Below, piece after piece: positions 35,795 to 43,832 of a stretch of DNA of 64,000 bases. The notes beneath the pieces are model-generated. The model had not been told where the DNA came from. It worked only from the letters and a program-made list of their open reading frames with translations, and did not search any database. This stretch comes from Roseofilum halophilum BLCC-M91 (GTDB lineage: Bacteria; Cyanobacteriota; Cyanobacteriia; Cyanobacteriales; Desertifilaceae), in NCBI RefSeq assembly GCF_030068445.1, contig NZ_JAQPOK010000068.1, forward strand, positions 1 to 64,000, in the 5' to 3' direction. Both the position numbers and the translations under genes were made by a program. Every line of letters begins with the position of its first letter. Position 1 is the stretch's first letter.

Positions 35795-35988
35795 AAATCC
35801 AATACTTCCCAGATACAGATACCTTATATCTAGAATTCAACGCCTCTAACATCGTCGATACTCAAGAGCTTGACGAGACAACTTTGTTGGAATTTGACGA
35901 TCGCGGGAATATTTGTGCGATCACCTTAGAACATGCAAGCGAGAGAACTGATGTCACTCATCTGATCGCCGAAGGAATTGCAGCTTAA
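35791..35988 (+). CDS. DUF2283 family protein
   Basis: 65 residues with the DUF2283 pattern: YFPDTDTLYLEFNASNIVDT, then LLEFDDRGNICAITLEHAS. GTG start inside the stop of the preceding gene. DUF2283 proteins are commonly the second gene of small two-gene units with DUF4258-type partners, and may act as antitoxins. Repeat element C begins 30 bases downstream. Confidence 0.78.
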   Translation: MKIQYFPDTDTLYLEFNASNIVDTQELDETTLLEFDDRGNICAITLEHASERTDVTHLIAEGIAA

Positions 35989-36017
35989 TTGATGATGAAT
36001 GGGAAAAAAATAAACCC

Positions 36018-36182
36018 GTAGGGGCGGGTTTTACCCAAATCTACAACACCTACCGATAACTTACCTAAACCCGCCCCCACCCCACCAATACACCCAAATT
36101 AATCATCGTTTATCGCGGGAGATCGGGCGGGTTTACCACATCGATTTGTCGGTTGCCCAGATCTCGGTGAACCCGCCCCTAC
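36018..36182. repeat. 165-bp GC-rich inverted-repeat element, copy C
   Basis: Termini GTAGGGGCGGGTT and AACCCGCCCCTAC, perfectly inverted. Exactly the same length as copy A, with scattered substitutions throughout. It lies between the DUF2283 gene and gatB, 101 bases before the gatB start. Confidence 0.88.
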
Positions 36183-36283
36183 GACTATGCAATTATCCCC
36201 CCATCCCCCTATCTCCCCATTCCCCCATCCCCACAGATCGGTGATAATAGAACTTAACCTGAAATTATAAGAAGACTTCACCT

Positions 36284-37768
36284 ATGGCCACTGCTGCACC
36301 TGCAAAAACCGAGTATGAAGCGATTATTGGTTTGGAAACTCATTGTCAGTTGAGTACCCAAACCAAGATTTTCTCCTATTCTTCCACAGCCTTTGGTGCA
36401 ACACCGAACACGAATATCGATCCCATTTGCTTGGGGTTACCGGGGGTGTTGCCGGTTTTGAATCAGAAGGTTTTGGAATATGCGGTGAAAGCGGGTTTAG
36501 CCCTGAACTGCACGATCGCCAAATACAGTAAGTTCGATCGCAAACAGTATTTTTATCCCGATCTGCCCAAAAATTATCAGATTTCTCAATATGACCTGCC
36601 TATTGCCGAACATGGATGGCTGGAAATTGAGTTATCCGATAAAGATGGGAAAGCGAAACGGAAAAAAATTGGCATTACCCGCTTACATATGGAAGAGGAT
36701 GCGGGAAAATTAGTCCACGGAGGGAGCGATCGCCTTTCCGGTTCCACCTTCTCCCTGGTAGACTACAATCGCGCAGGCGTTCCTCTGATTGAAATTGTCT
36801 CGGAACCCGACTTGCGCTCTGGCGAAGAAGCGGCCGAATATGCCCAAGAATTGCGCCGCATCGTCCGCTATCTGGGCGTTAGCGATGGCAACATGCAAGA
36901 AGGATCATTGCGCTGTGATGTGAATATTTCCGTGCGTCCCGTTGGGCAAAAAGAGTTTGGCGTGAAGGTGGAAATTAAGAATATGAACTCCTTTAGCGCC
37001 ATTCAAAAGGCCATTGATTACGAAATTGAACGGCAAATTGAAGCCATTGAAGCGGGAGAACCCATTTTTCAAGAAACCCGCTTGTGGGAAGAAGGAGCGC
37101 AACGCACGGTGAGTATGCGGAGTAAGGAAGGATCGAGCGACTATCGTTATTTTCCCGAACCCGACTTACCCCCCATTGAGGTTTCTGCGGATCGACTCTC
37201 GGAATGGACGGGAGAATTACCCGAATTACCAGCTCAAAAACGCGATCGCTATGAAAGCGAGTTAGGCTTATCCTCCTATGATGCTCGCGTGATTACTGAT
37301 GATAGCAGCGTTGCCACCTTTTTCGAGGCCACCCTCGCGGCTGGAGGAACCGCCAAACTTGCCGCCAACTGGATTATGGGCGATATTGCCGCTTATCTCA
37401 ATGCCGAGAAAGTGAAAATCACTGAAATTGCCCTCACTCCAGAAGCCTTAGCCGAGTTGATCCAGCTCATTGAAGCCAAAACCATTAGCTCCAAAATTGC
37501 CAAGGATCTGCTCCCGGAACTCCTCACTAAAGGCGGATCGCCGAAAACATTAGTCGAGAGTAAGGGGTTAACCCAGATTTCCGATCCCGAAACCCTCAAC
37601 GCCATGATTGCCGAAGTTCTAGCCGCTCATCCCAAGGAACTGGAACAGTATCGCAAGGGTAAAACCAAGCTCAAAGGCTTCTTTGTCGGACAAATGATGA
37701 AGAAAACAGGGGGGCGAGCCGATCCCAAGTTAACCAACCAACTGTTAGCCAAACAGTTAGACGGTTAA
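36284..37768 (+). CDS. gatB: Aspartyl/glutamyl-tRNA amidotransferase subunit B
   Basis: 494 residues, standard length. Motifs [36 protein letters not shown] and [20 protein letters not shown] are the GatB kinase/transamidase core; the C-terminal YqeY-like domain binds tRNA (about 400-494). With GatA and GatC (not in the window) it converts Glu-tRNA-Gln to Gln-tRNA-Gln. Monocistronic. Confidence 0.97.
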   Translation: MATAAPAKTEYEAIIGLETHCQLSTQTKIFSYSSTAFGATPNTNIDPICLGLPGVLPVLNQKVLEYAVKAGLALNCTIAKYSKFDRKQYFYPDLPKNYQISQYDLPIAEHGWLEIELSDKDGKAKRKKIGITRLHMEEDAGKLVHGGSDRLSGSTFSLVDYNRAGVPLIEIVSEPDLRSGEEAAEYAQELRRIVRYLGVSDGNMQEGSLRCDVNISVRPVGQKEFGVKVEIKNMNSFSAIQKAIDYEIERQIEAIEAGEPIFQETRLWEEGAQRTVSMRSKEGSSDYRYFPEPDLPPIEVSADRLSEWTGELPELPAQKRDRYESELGLSSYDARVITDDSSVATFFEATLAAGGTAKLAANWIMGDIAAYLNAEKVKITEIALTPEALAELIQLIEAKTISSKIAKDLLPELLTKGGSPKTLVESKGLTQISDPETLNAMIAEVLAAHPKELEQYRKGKTKLKGFFVGQMMKKTGGRADPKLTNQLLAKQLDG

Positions 37769-37985
37769 TTAGACGGGTGAACTTCATCATTGCTTCACAT
37801 TAGTGCCCAGATCTCCGATCCGTAGTCTTTTCAGTAGTCACACTGAGGGTTTAACCCAAATTCAGCTCTTTTGCCAAAAAATCGGCGGTATTCCCCCAGA
37901 TTACCCTGAAGTTGACTTCAAAAATTAATTCATCTCCTAGGGAGTGTACGGGAGACAACTAGAAAAAATACGGAATTTGGGCACA

Positions 37986-38016
37986 AAAATGGGGTCTAAA
38001 ACACCCCATTTTTTTC
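37986..38016 (+). terminator. Intrinsic terminator in the gap after gatB
   Basis: AAAATGGGGT (37986-37995), a 7-base loop and ACCCCATTTT (38003-38012) run into more T. It lies 218 bases past gatB inside the 383-base gap 37769-38151. Being symmetric, it may also serve transcription from the minus-strand nuclease gene. Nothing gene-like is seen elsewhere in the gap. Confidence 0.6.
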
Positions 38017-38151
38017 ATCAAAACATTACAAAAAGGGGTTACACCCCACACCCCTATTATGTAATAATATGGTAAGTAGATGCACCCTGATGGTAGGGAG
38101 AGTCCTATGGCTCTCCTTATTTTTTTTGCCCTCAGACACAGAGACGGCCCA

Positions 38152-38709
38152 TTACCGATGACCGAGCAAAGTGCTGTCAGGCTGTTGACGACGACGAAAC
38201 TCACTAGGAGTCAAGCGCATGGGGTTTTCCGGATTCCAAATGCCCAAACCCAGGGTTCTTGCCCTTTGCTCGGCATACTGGAGACGCTGGCTATATTGGG
38301 TATTGGGAAACCATTGTTGGGCTAAAACATACCCTTCTTTAACCAATTCTTCGTTAATCAACTCCCCATCATGCCAGATATAGCCCAAGATACGCCCATA
38401 GCGGTCTTCAGTTTCTCGATCCAATTCCAGGATAACGGCTTGTTGATGAAGACGGTTTTCTAGATACTGTTGAACTTCCCTGCCCCAGGGTTTCTGCTCT
38501 TCAGATGGGGCAGTAATACCAATGAGTCTGATGGTTTCCGAGGTAGAGCGATCGCCGATTACCTCTAGGGTATTGCCACTAACAATTCTCTCCACCGTCA
38601 CCGTTTTGCCCACCGGAGGAGAAGATGGACAGCCCGCCAAACCTAGACTCAAGCTCACCCAAGCCAGGGTTTTCCATGCACGATTCCAGCCGGATTTATA
38701 TTTAATCAT
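38152..38709 (-). CDS. Thermonuclease-family lipoprotein, catalytically degenerate
   Basis: 185 residues. A lipobox LGLAGC (C27) follows a hydrophobic signal, so it is probably a lipoprotein. The SNase fold is recognisable (VERIVSGNTLEVIGD, IRLIGITAPSEEQKPWG, TEDRYGRILGYIWHDG). The usual DGDT is SGNT (S44, N46) and the usual D of RLIGIDAPE is T66, so both calcium-binding acids are replaced; R61 and R106 remain. Nuclease activity is therefore doubtful. It overlaps the upstream ferredoxin gene by 8 bases, suggesting co-transcription. Confidence 0.8.
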   Translation of the reverse strand: MIKYKSGWNRAWKTLAWVSLSLGLAGCPSSPPVGKTVTVERIVSGNTLEVIGDRSTSETIRLIGITAPSEEQKPWGREVQQYLENRLHQQAVILELDRETEDRYGRILGYIWHDGELINEELVKEGYVLAQQWFPNTQYSQRLQYAEQRARTLGLGIWNPENPMRLTPSEFRRRQQPDSTLLGHR

Positions 38710-39070
38710 CCTCTAAAGGTAAGCCAATTTCCACTTTCCCTTTACCAAAATAGCGCCCAAATTGCAGTTCATACACTTCATCTTCATCCTGGGTTTCCAC
38801 TTCTAAATCGGATCGGGCATAACTGACACACAGCAGGGCATAACCTTGTTGTTGCAAGTCGGGGGAGAGTCCCATGGCTTCCGGTTGGTAGACTTCTCCA
38901 GACAGGATACGCACCGCGCAGGTGGTACAAGCCCCATTACGACAGGAAAAGGGCAGTTCTGCCCCTTGAGTTTCGCAATTTTGTAGAATATAGCGGTCGT
39001 CGGGAACTTGCAGGGTATGGTGTTGGTTGGTGTGGCGATTATGGATTTTAATCGTGTACGTCTGGGTCAT
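38702..39070 (-). CDS. [2Fe-2S] plant-type ferredoxin
   Basis: 122 residues from the ATG at 39070; the open frame extends 7 codons to a weaker start. Cluster ligands C43, C48, C51 and C81 fit C-x4-C-x2-C-x29-C (PFSCRNGACTTCAVRIL, ALLCVSYA). The acidic C-terminal extension DEDEVYELQFGRYFG and the length set it apart from the photosynthetic PetF type, so it is a secondary ferredoxin. Divergent from an aminotransferase gene involved in sulfur mobilisation by family. Confidence 0.88.
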   Translation of the reverse strand: MTQTYTIKIHNRHTNQHHTLQVPDDRYILQNCETQGAELPFSCRNGACTTCAVRILSGEVYQPEAMGLSPDLQQQGYALLCVSYARSDLEVETQDEDEVYELQFGRYFGKGKVEIGLPLEDD

Positions 39071-39168
39071 GGTTACGGTTGAAAGCTTCATCTAACATTT
39101 TCCCATGAATGGATCGTGCCACCGATCATTTATCATGAGAGCTAGGAAGAGAAAACTTAAAATAGCTC

Positions 39169-40338
39169 ATGAATGTGACTCAACACCGGCAACAGCTTAC
39201 GGCTCTGCACAATAAGGGGTATTTTAATTATGGGGGTCAAGGGCCGCTGCCGGAAGCTGCACTAGAAGCCATTTTTAACTCCTATCGCCACATTCAAAAT
39301 CTAGGGCCATTTTCCCATGGGGTGGGGGATTGGGTGGCTCAAGAATTGCAGGCAACCAGGGAAGTCATCGCGGCTGAAGTTCAGGTTCCCTCTAGTAGTA
39401 TTACCCTCACAGAAAATGTGTCCATGGGATGTAATATTGCCCTGTGGGGAATTCCCTGGAAAGCGGGAGATCATATTCTATTGAGTGATTGCGAGCATCC
39501 GGGAATTATTGCCGCAGCTCAAGAAATTGGCCGTCGGTTTGGGGTTTCGCTCTCTACTTGTCCGGTTTTGGAAACGCTGAATGAAGGGAACCCGGTAGAG
39601 GCGATCGCCAGTCGAGTCCAACCTAACACTAAACTGGTGATTATCAGCCATCTGCTTTGGAATACGGGCCAAGTGTTGCCACAAAAGGAAATTGTCGAGC
39701 AAGTGCGATCGCAAAATCCAGACACTCAAATCTTAGTCGATGCCGCCCAATCTGTCGGCTCTTTACCCCTGAATTTAACCGATGATGGGGTTGATTTTTA
39801 TGCCTTTACCGGTCATAAATGGTGGTGTGGCCCGGAAGGATTAGGCGGTTTATATGTGCGTCCTGAAGCCTTAGAAACCCTCAATCCCACCTATATCGGT
39901 TGGCGTGGCATTCTCACCACCACCACCGCACAACCCAAGGGATGGAAAGCCGACAGCCGACGCTATGAGGTGGCTACATCTGCCTATCCCCTACTCGCAG
40001 GACTGCGCGAGGCCATTTCCTTTCATCAATCCTGGGGCACTGCCCAACAGCGATACGATCAAATCTGTAAACTCAGTGCTATACTCTGGGACAAGTTGGG
40101 ACAAGTTCCCCAAGTGCATCGACTGCGAACCACGCCACCCGAATCTGGTTTAGTTTCCTTCCAACTCGAAAGCGGTCAACACGAGCAACTTGTCAGTGCT
40201 TTAGAAGCTGAAAACCTGATGGTGAGAACGATCCTAAATCCCAACTGTGTCCGGGCTTGTGTTCACTATTTTACCGAAGTTGGGGAAATTGAGGGATTGG
40301 TGGAGGCGATCGGGCATTTTTGTAAATTAACTGTATAA
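39169..40338 (+). CDS. Class V aminotransferase, cysteine desulfurase/C-S lyase-like
   Basis: 389 residues, PLP enzyme. The PLP-lysine motif is FTGHKWWCGPEG; upstream DAAQSVGSLPL and the substrate loop are typical of the NifS/SufS fold. The cyanobacterial subgroup includes cyst(e)ine C-S lyases that release sulfur for Fe-S clusters, and divergence from a ferredoxin gene agrees with that. No conserved SufS-type active-site Cys loop (RxGHHCA) is seen, so a lyase rather than a persulfide-forming desulfurase is more likely. Confidence 0.75.
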   Translation: MNVTQHRQQLTALHNKGYFNYGGQGPLPEAALEAIFNSYRHIQNLGPFSHGVGDWVAQELQATREVIAAEVQVPSSSITLTENVSMGCNIALWGIPWKAGDHILLSDCEHPGIIAAAQEIGRRFGVSLSTCPVLETLNEGNPVEAIASRVQPNTKLVIISHLLWNTGQVLPQKEIVEQVRSQNPDTQILVDAAQSVGSLPLNLTDDGVDFYAFTGHKWWCGPEGLGGLYVRPEALETLNPTYIGWRGILTTTTAQPKGWKADSRRYEVATSAYPLLAGLREAISFHQSWGTAQQRYDQICKLSAILWDKLGQVPQVHRLRTTPPESGLVSFQLESGQHEQLVSALEAENLMVRTILNPNCVRACVHYFTEVGEIEGLVEAIGHFCKLTV

Positions 40339-40410
40339 ATCAACCTAGTAACACCTCCACTCTCATATTTTGCAACAGCAAGAGTTAAGGAAAAATCGAT
40401 TTTCTAATCT

Positions 40411-41580
40411 ATGAAACTAGCGTACATTACCAGTTATGACGTATTCAATAGCTCAAGCTGGCCACCCCAAAACAGAGGACTATTTGGCGCAGGATCTACT
40501 ATAGCTAAATACATGGAATCTGAATCTGTTTCCATTGACTATTTAGGCCCTTTGCAACGCAGCAAATCTCTAATTACGAGAGTGAAGTGGTTGGCATATC
40601 GTCATTTGTTCAAGAAAAATTATTATAGCTGGGCAGAACCCTTTGTGTATAGAGATTACGCTCGGCAAATTTCTCAAAAATTATCTCACTCTGATGCCGA
40701 TCTGGTTCTCTGTCCAGAAAATGCTATGCTAATTGCTGGTCTTCAGGCCAATAGACCTTTAGTTTTGTGGACAGATGCGCCTTTAGGAAGCTTAATTGAT
40801 TACTATCCCTACTTAAGCAATTTATGCTCAGAAACTAAGAAAAAAATCTACGCTTTAGAAAAAGCAGCCCTAGAAAACTGTCAGCTTATTATTTTAGTTT
40901 CGGATTGGGCGGCTCAAGAGGCGATTAAACTGTATAATTTACAACCAGAGAAAGTAAGAGTGATTCCCCGTGGAGCCAATATTAGAGGCGATCGCACTAC
41001 AGAAGAGATTCATCATCTCATAGACTCTCGACCCCAAAACCTCTGCAAGCTTCTGTTTATTGGAGTCGATTGGATACGCAAAGGAGGAAATATTGCCCTA
41101 GAAGTGACTCAAGAGTTAAATAAACAAGGGTTTCCCACCGAGTTAAGTATAGTCGGGTGTCAACCCATGAGCAAAGACCCCTTACCCAGCTTTGTCAAAG
41201 TCTATGGGTTTATAGACCGTTCCCAGCGATCGGGAGAACAAAAAATTCAAGAATTATTAGGAGCAACCCATTTTTTCATTCTCCCCACTCAAGCAGAAAC
41301 TTTTGGTATTGTTTTGAGCGAAGCTAATGCTTTTGGTGTTCCCTGTTTAACTACTAATATTGGTGGTATACCCACCATTATCAAAGATGGATTGAATGGT
41401 CAGAAGTTTTCTCATCAAGCTGAAATTTCTGACTATTGCAAGTACATCACTTCTGTAATGAATAATTATGACCAATATAAGCAACTCGCCCTGTCCGCTT
41501 TTGAACAGTATCAATCCAGATTAAGCTGGTCTGTGGGTTGCCAACAAGCCAAAAAACTTTTACAGAAATTAATAACATGA
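40411..41580 (+). CDS. Glycosyltransferase family 4 protein (first of a tandem pair)
   Basis: 389 residues with a GT-B fold. The donor-binding half contains LLFIGVDWIRKGGNIALEV and the E-x7-E region ETFGIVLSEANAFGVPCL. No membrane segment. It transfers a sugar from a nucleotide donor in glycan assembly; donor and acceptor unknown. It ends in ATGA overlapping the paralog downstream. First gene of the glycan island. A+T-richer than neighbouring housekeeping genes. Confidence 0.85.
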   Translation: MKLAYITSYDVFNSSSWPPQNRGLFGAGSTIAKYMESESVSIDYLGPLQRSKSLITRVKWLAYRHLFKKNYYSWAEPFVYRDYARQISQKLSHSDADLVLCPENAMLIAGLQANRPLVLWTDAPLGSLIDYYPYLSNLCSETKKKIYALEKAALENCQLIILVSDWAAQEAIKLYNLQPEKVRVIPRGANIRGDRTTEEIHHLIDSRPQNLCKLLFIGVDWIRKGGNIALEVTQELNKQGFPTELSIVGCQPMSKDPLPSFVKVYGFIDRSQRSGEQKIQELLGATHFFILPTQAETFGIVLSEANAFGVPCLTTNIGGIPTIIKDGLNGQKFSHQAEISDYCKYITSVMNNYDQYKQLALSAFEQYQSRLSWSVGCQQAKKLLQKLIT

Positions 41581-42752
41581 TGAAAATAGCATACATTACA
41601 GACTTTGATCTTGCTAGTTTTCAGCAAGGCAATTGGCCAAAAAAGCAAATCGGTCATTGGGGACATTGCTATTATATTGCTAAATCTCTGGAAACTGACT
41701 CAACCACAGTTCAGTATGCTAGTCCCCTAATCTCCAAAAAGGTTATTATTCCTAAAATTAAGAGACGTTTATATTCCACCCTATCTCAGAAAGTCTATCA
41801 CTACTGGGCAGAACCTATATTTAGTCAAGACTTCGCCAAGCAAATTCATGATAAACTTTCTAGCTTTCAACCCGATATTGTTTTCACCTCAGATCCCAAT
41901 CTCATCTCTTATGTGAAATGTAAACAGCCTATTGTGCTGTGGACTGATACCATATATGCAGGGTTGATTAATTTTTATCCAACCTATTTCAATGTCTGTC
42001 AAGAATCCCTGCGGCATTTGAGAACTCTGGATAGATTAGCCTTGAATAACTGTAATCTTATTATCTTAGCCTCTGAATGGGCTGCCCAAACGGTCATTGA
42101 TAACTATCAAATCGATCCCTCTAAGGTTAAAGTTGTTCCTCATGGAGCAAATTTGGAGTGCGATCGGACAGTAGATGATATTAACACAATCATAAAATCC
42201 AGACCTTCAGATCGCTGCAAATTACTCTTTTTGGGAGTAGATTGGATACGCAAAGGTGGGAATGTTGCCTTGGAAGTAGTTAAATCGCTTAATCGTGCTG
42301 GACTATCGGCTGAATTAAACGTAGTTGGAGTAAAGCCAGTGTCTGAGGAACCCTTACCTGATTATGTCCATTCTGTGGGCTTTATTGATAAATCGAAACC
42401 TGAAGGATTAGCCAAGTTAAATCAGCTCTTAGCTGAATCTCACTTCCTAATTTTACCCTCACGAGCAGAATGCTTTGGTCACGTTTTTTGCGAAGCTAAC
42501 TCTTTTGGTGTTCCTTGTTTAGCCACGAAAGTAGGAGGAATTCCTTCTGTGATTAGAGATAATGCCAATGGCAAAACATTTGCTTTAGATACAGATATCA
42601 AAGAATACTGCGATTATATCATATCCTTCATGAAAAATTATGAACAATATGAAAAACTAGCGCTTTCTTCCTTTAAAGAATATCAAACTCGCTTAAATTG
42701 GACTGTTGCAGGTCAAACCGTGAATCAGTTATTAAGGGAGTTGATAGAGTGA
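41577..42752 (+). CDS. Glycosyltransferase family 4 protein (paralog)
   Basis: 391 residues from the ATG at 41577, whose A-T-G-A overlaps the previous stop; the open frame extends 13 codons upstream into the first gene. It is homologous to the preceding protein over its full length (MKIAYITDFDLASF, LLFLGVDWIRKGGNVALEV, SRAECFGHVFCEANSFGVPC). The pair arose by tandem duplication and has diverged substantially, so each probably adds a different sugar or linkage. Confidence 0.85.
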   Translation: MMKIAYITDFDLASFQQGNWPKKQIGHWGHCYYIAKSLETDSTTVQYASPLISKKVIIPKIKRRLYSTLSQKVYHYWAEPIFSQDFAKQIHDKLSSFQPDIVFTSDPNLISYVKCKQPIVLWTDTIYAGLINFYPTYFNVCQESLRHLRTLDRLALNNCNLIILASEWAAQTVIDNYQIDPSKVKVVPHGANLECDRTVDDINTIIKSRPSDRCKLLFLGVDWIRKGGNVALEVVKSLNRAGLSAELNVVGVKPVSEEPLPDYVHSVGFIDKSKPEGLAKLNQLLAESHFLILPSRAECFGHVFCEANSFGVPCLATKVGGIPSVIRDNANGKTFALDTDIKEYCDYIISFMKNYEQYEKLALSSFKEYQTRLNWTVAGQTVNQLLRELIE

Positions 42753-42778
42753 GTAAGTAAATCTACATATCGTGCCAT

Positions 42779-43762
42779 CTAAGGATCGTATCGTAAAAGT
42801 CTCATTAAAGTAGTAACATCAGTTAAGTTGTTCATTTTTATCATTACTTTCTCAGCCTGTTTGTGAGGCAAAATAACTGATATGCCAACTTTCAATAAAA
42901 CCTTCCATAAAATTCGTCTTCGTAAAAGAGAGTAATCATAGTTAATGGCTAACAAAATCAACTTAGTGGTGAAGAAGGATTTTGAGCGATCGGGGATTCC
43001 TAAGAGGGATTTGTAAGTGAGATATTTATAGAGATTAGCCAGACTATCTCGCTTAAGATATTGAAGGGACTCAGGAGCTTGATTAAAAGCTGTCGTAATC
43101 ACTTGCAAGCATCCTGATTCGAGTTTTGCCACATTGGAGGAGAGGGAATATGTAGAAATTCGATACAAAATTTGTGGACGTTGGACGTTAACAAAATGGT
43201 AGTGAGCGGCTAACCGTAGATATAAATCCCAATCTTGTCCAGCCGGTAGAGATTCATCAAATCCCCCTACATGAGTCAATGCTTCCCGGCGGATCAAGGG
43301 ATTAGAACCATTTTCTAAAATATCGGTCAGTAAAAGTTGGGGATAAATATCTCCATGGGCTGTAAAATACCCGCCTTTACGAACCAATTGACTGGATTCA
43401 TTAATGCGATCGCACCAACTATAGGCAACTGCTGCTTGAGGATTATCTTGTAAAGCTTTGAGTTGAGCCTCTAGTTTATCTGCTGTCCACAAATCATCTG
43501 CATCTAGAAAGGCAATATATTCCCCAGAAGACTGTGCAAAACCGCGATTGCGACTAGGGTTAGATCCAGCATTGGGATAGGAGAAAACTTTTAACCTAGG
43601 ATCTTGTATACTTGATAGCACTTCTAGAGTGTTATCTGTTGAGCCATCATTAATGACAATTAACTCAAAGTCGGTAAAGGTTTGTTTGAGAACAGATTCA
43701 ACCGTCTCACCAATGGTGTTTTCACTATTGTAAGCTGGAATAATGACAGAAATGAGGGGCAT
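42779..43762 (-). CDS. Glycosyltransferase family 2 protein
   Basis: 327 residues, GT-A fold. ISVIIPAYNSENTIGETVES opens the nucleotide-binding domain, with FLDADDLW as the DxD metal site and GGFDESLPAGQDWDLYLRL as the catalytic-base region. No membrane helices, so a cytosolic enzyme in glycan repeat-unit synthesis. Opposite strand to the GT4 pair; divergent from the DUF2264 gene. Confidence 0.88.
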   Translation of the reverse strand: MPLISVIIPAYNSENTIGETVESVLKQTFTDFELIVINDGSTDNTLEVLSSIQDPRLKVFSYPNAGSNPSRNRGFAQSSGEYIAFLDADDLWTADKLEAQLKALQDNPQAAVAYSWCDRINESSQLVRKGGYFTAHGDIYPQLLLTDILENGSNPLIRREALTHVGGFDESLPAGQDWDLYLRLAAHYHFVNVQRPQILYRISTYSLSSNVAKLESGCLQVITTAFNQAPESLQYLKRDSLANLYKYLTYKSLLGIPDRSKSFFTTKLILLAINYDYSLLRRRILWKVLLKVGISVILPHKQAEKVMIKMNNLTDVTTLMRLLRYDP

Positions 43763-43832
43763 ATCTGCTCAACTCCTTGGAACTAAACTTTAGTATATAC
43801 TATGTGCAGTATTGGTACAAGAAAATCAAATC

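Noticed and set aside
37959-38204. 81-residue minus-strand frame across the post-gatB terminator
   Set aside because: It contains the terminator stem and overlaps the nuclease gene in another frame.
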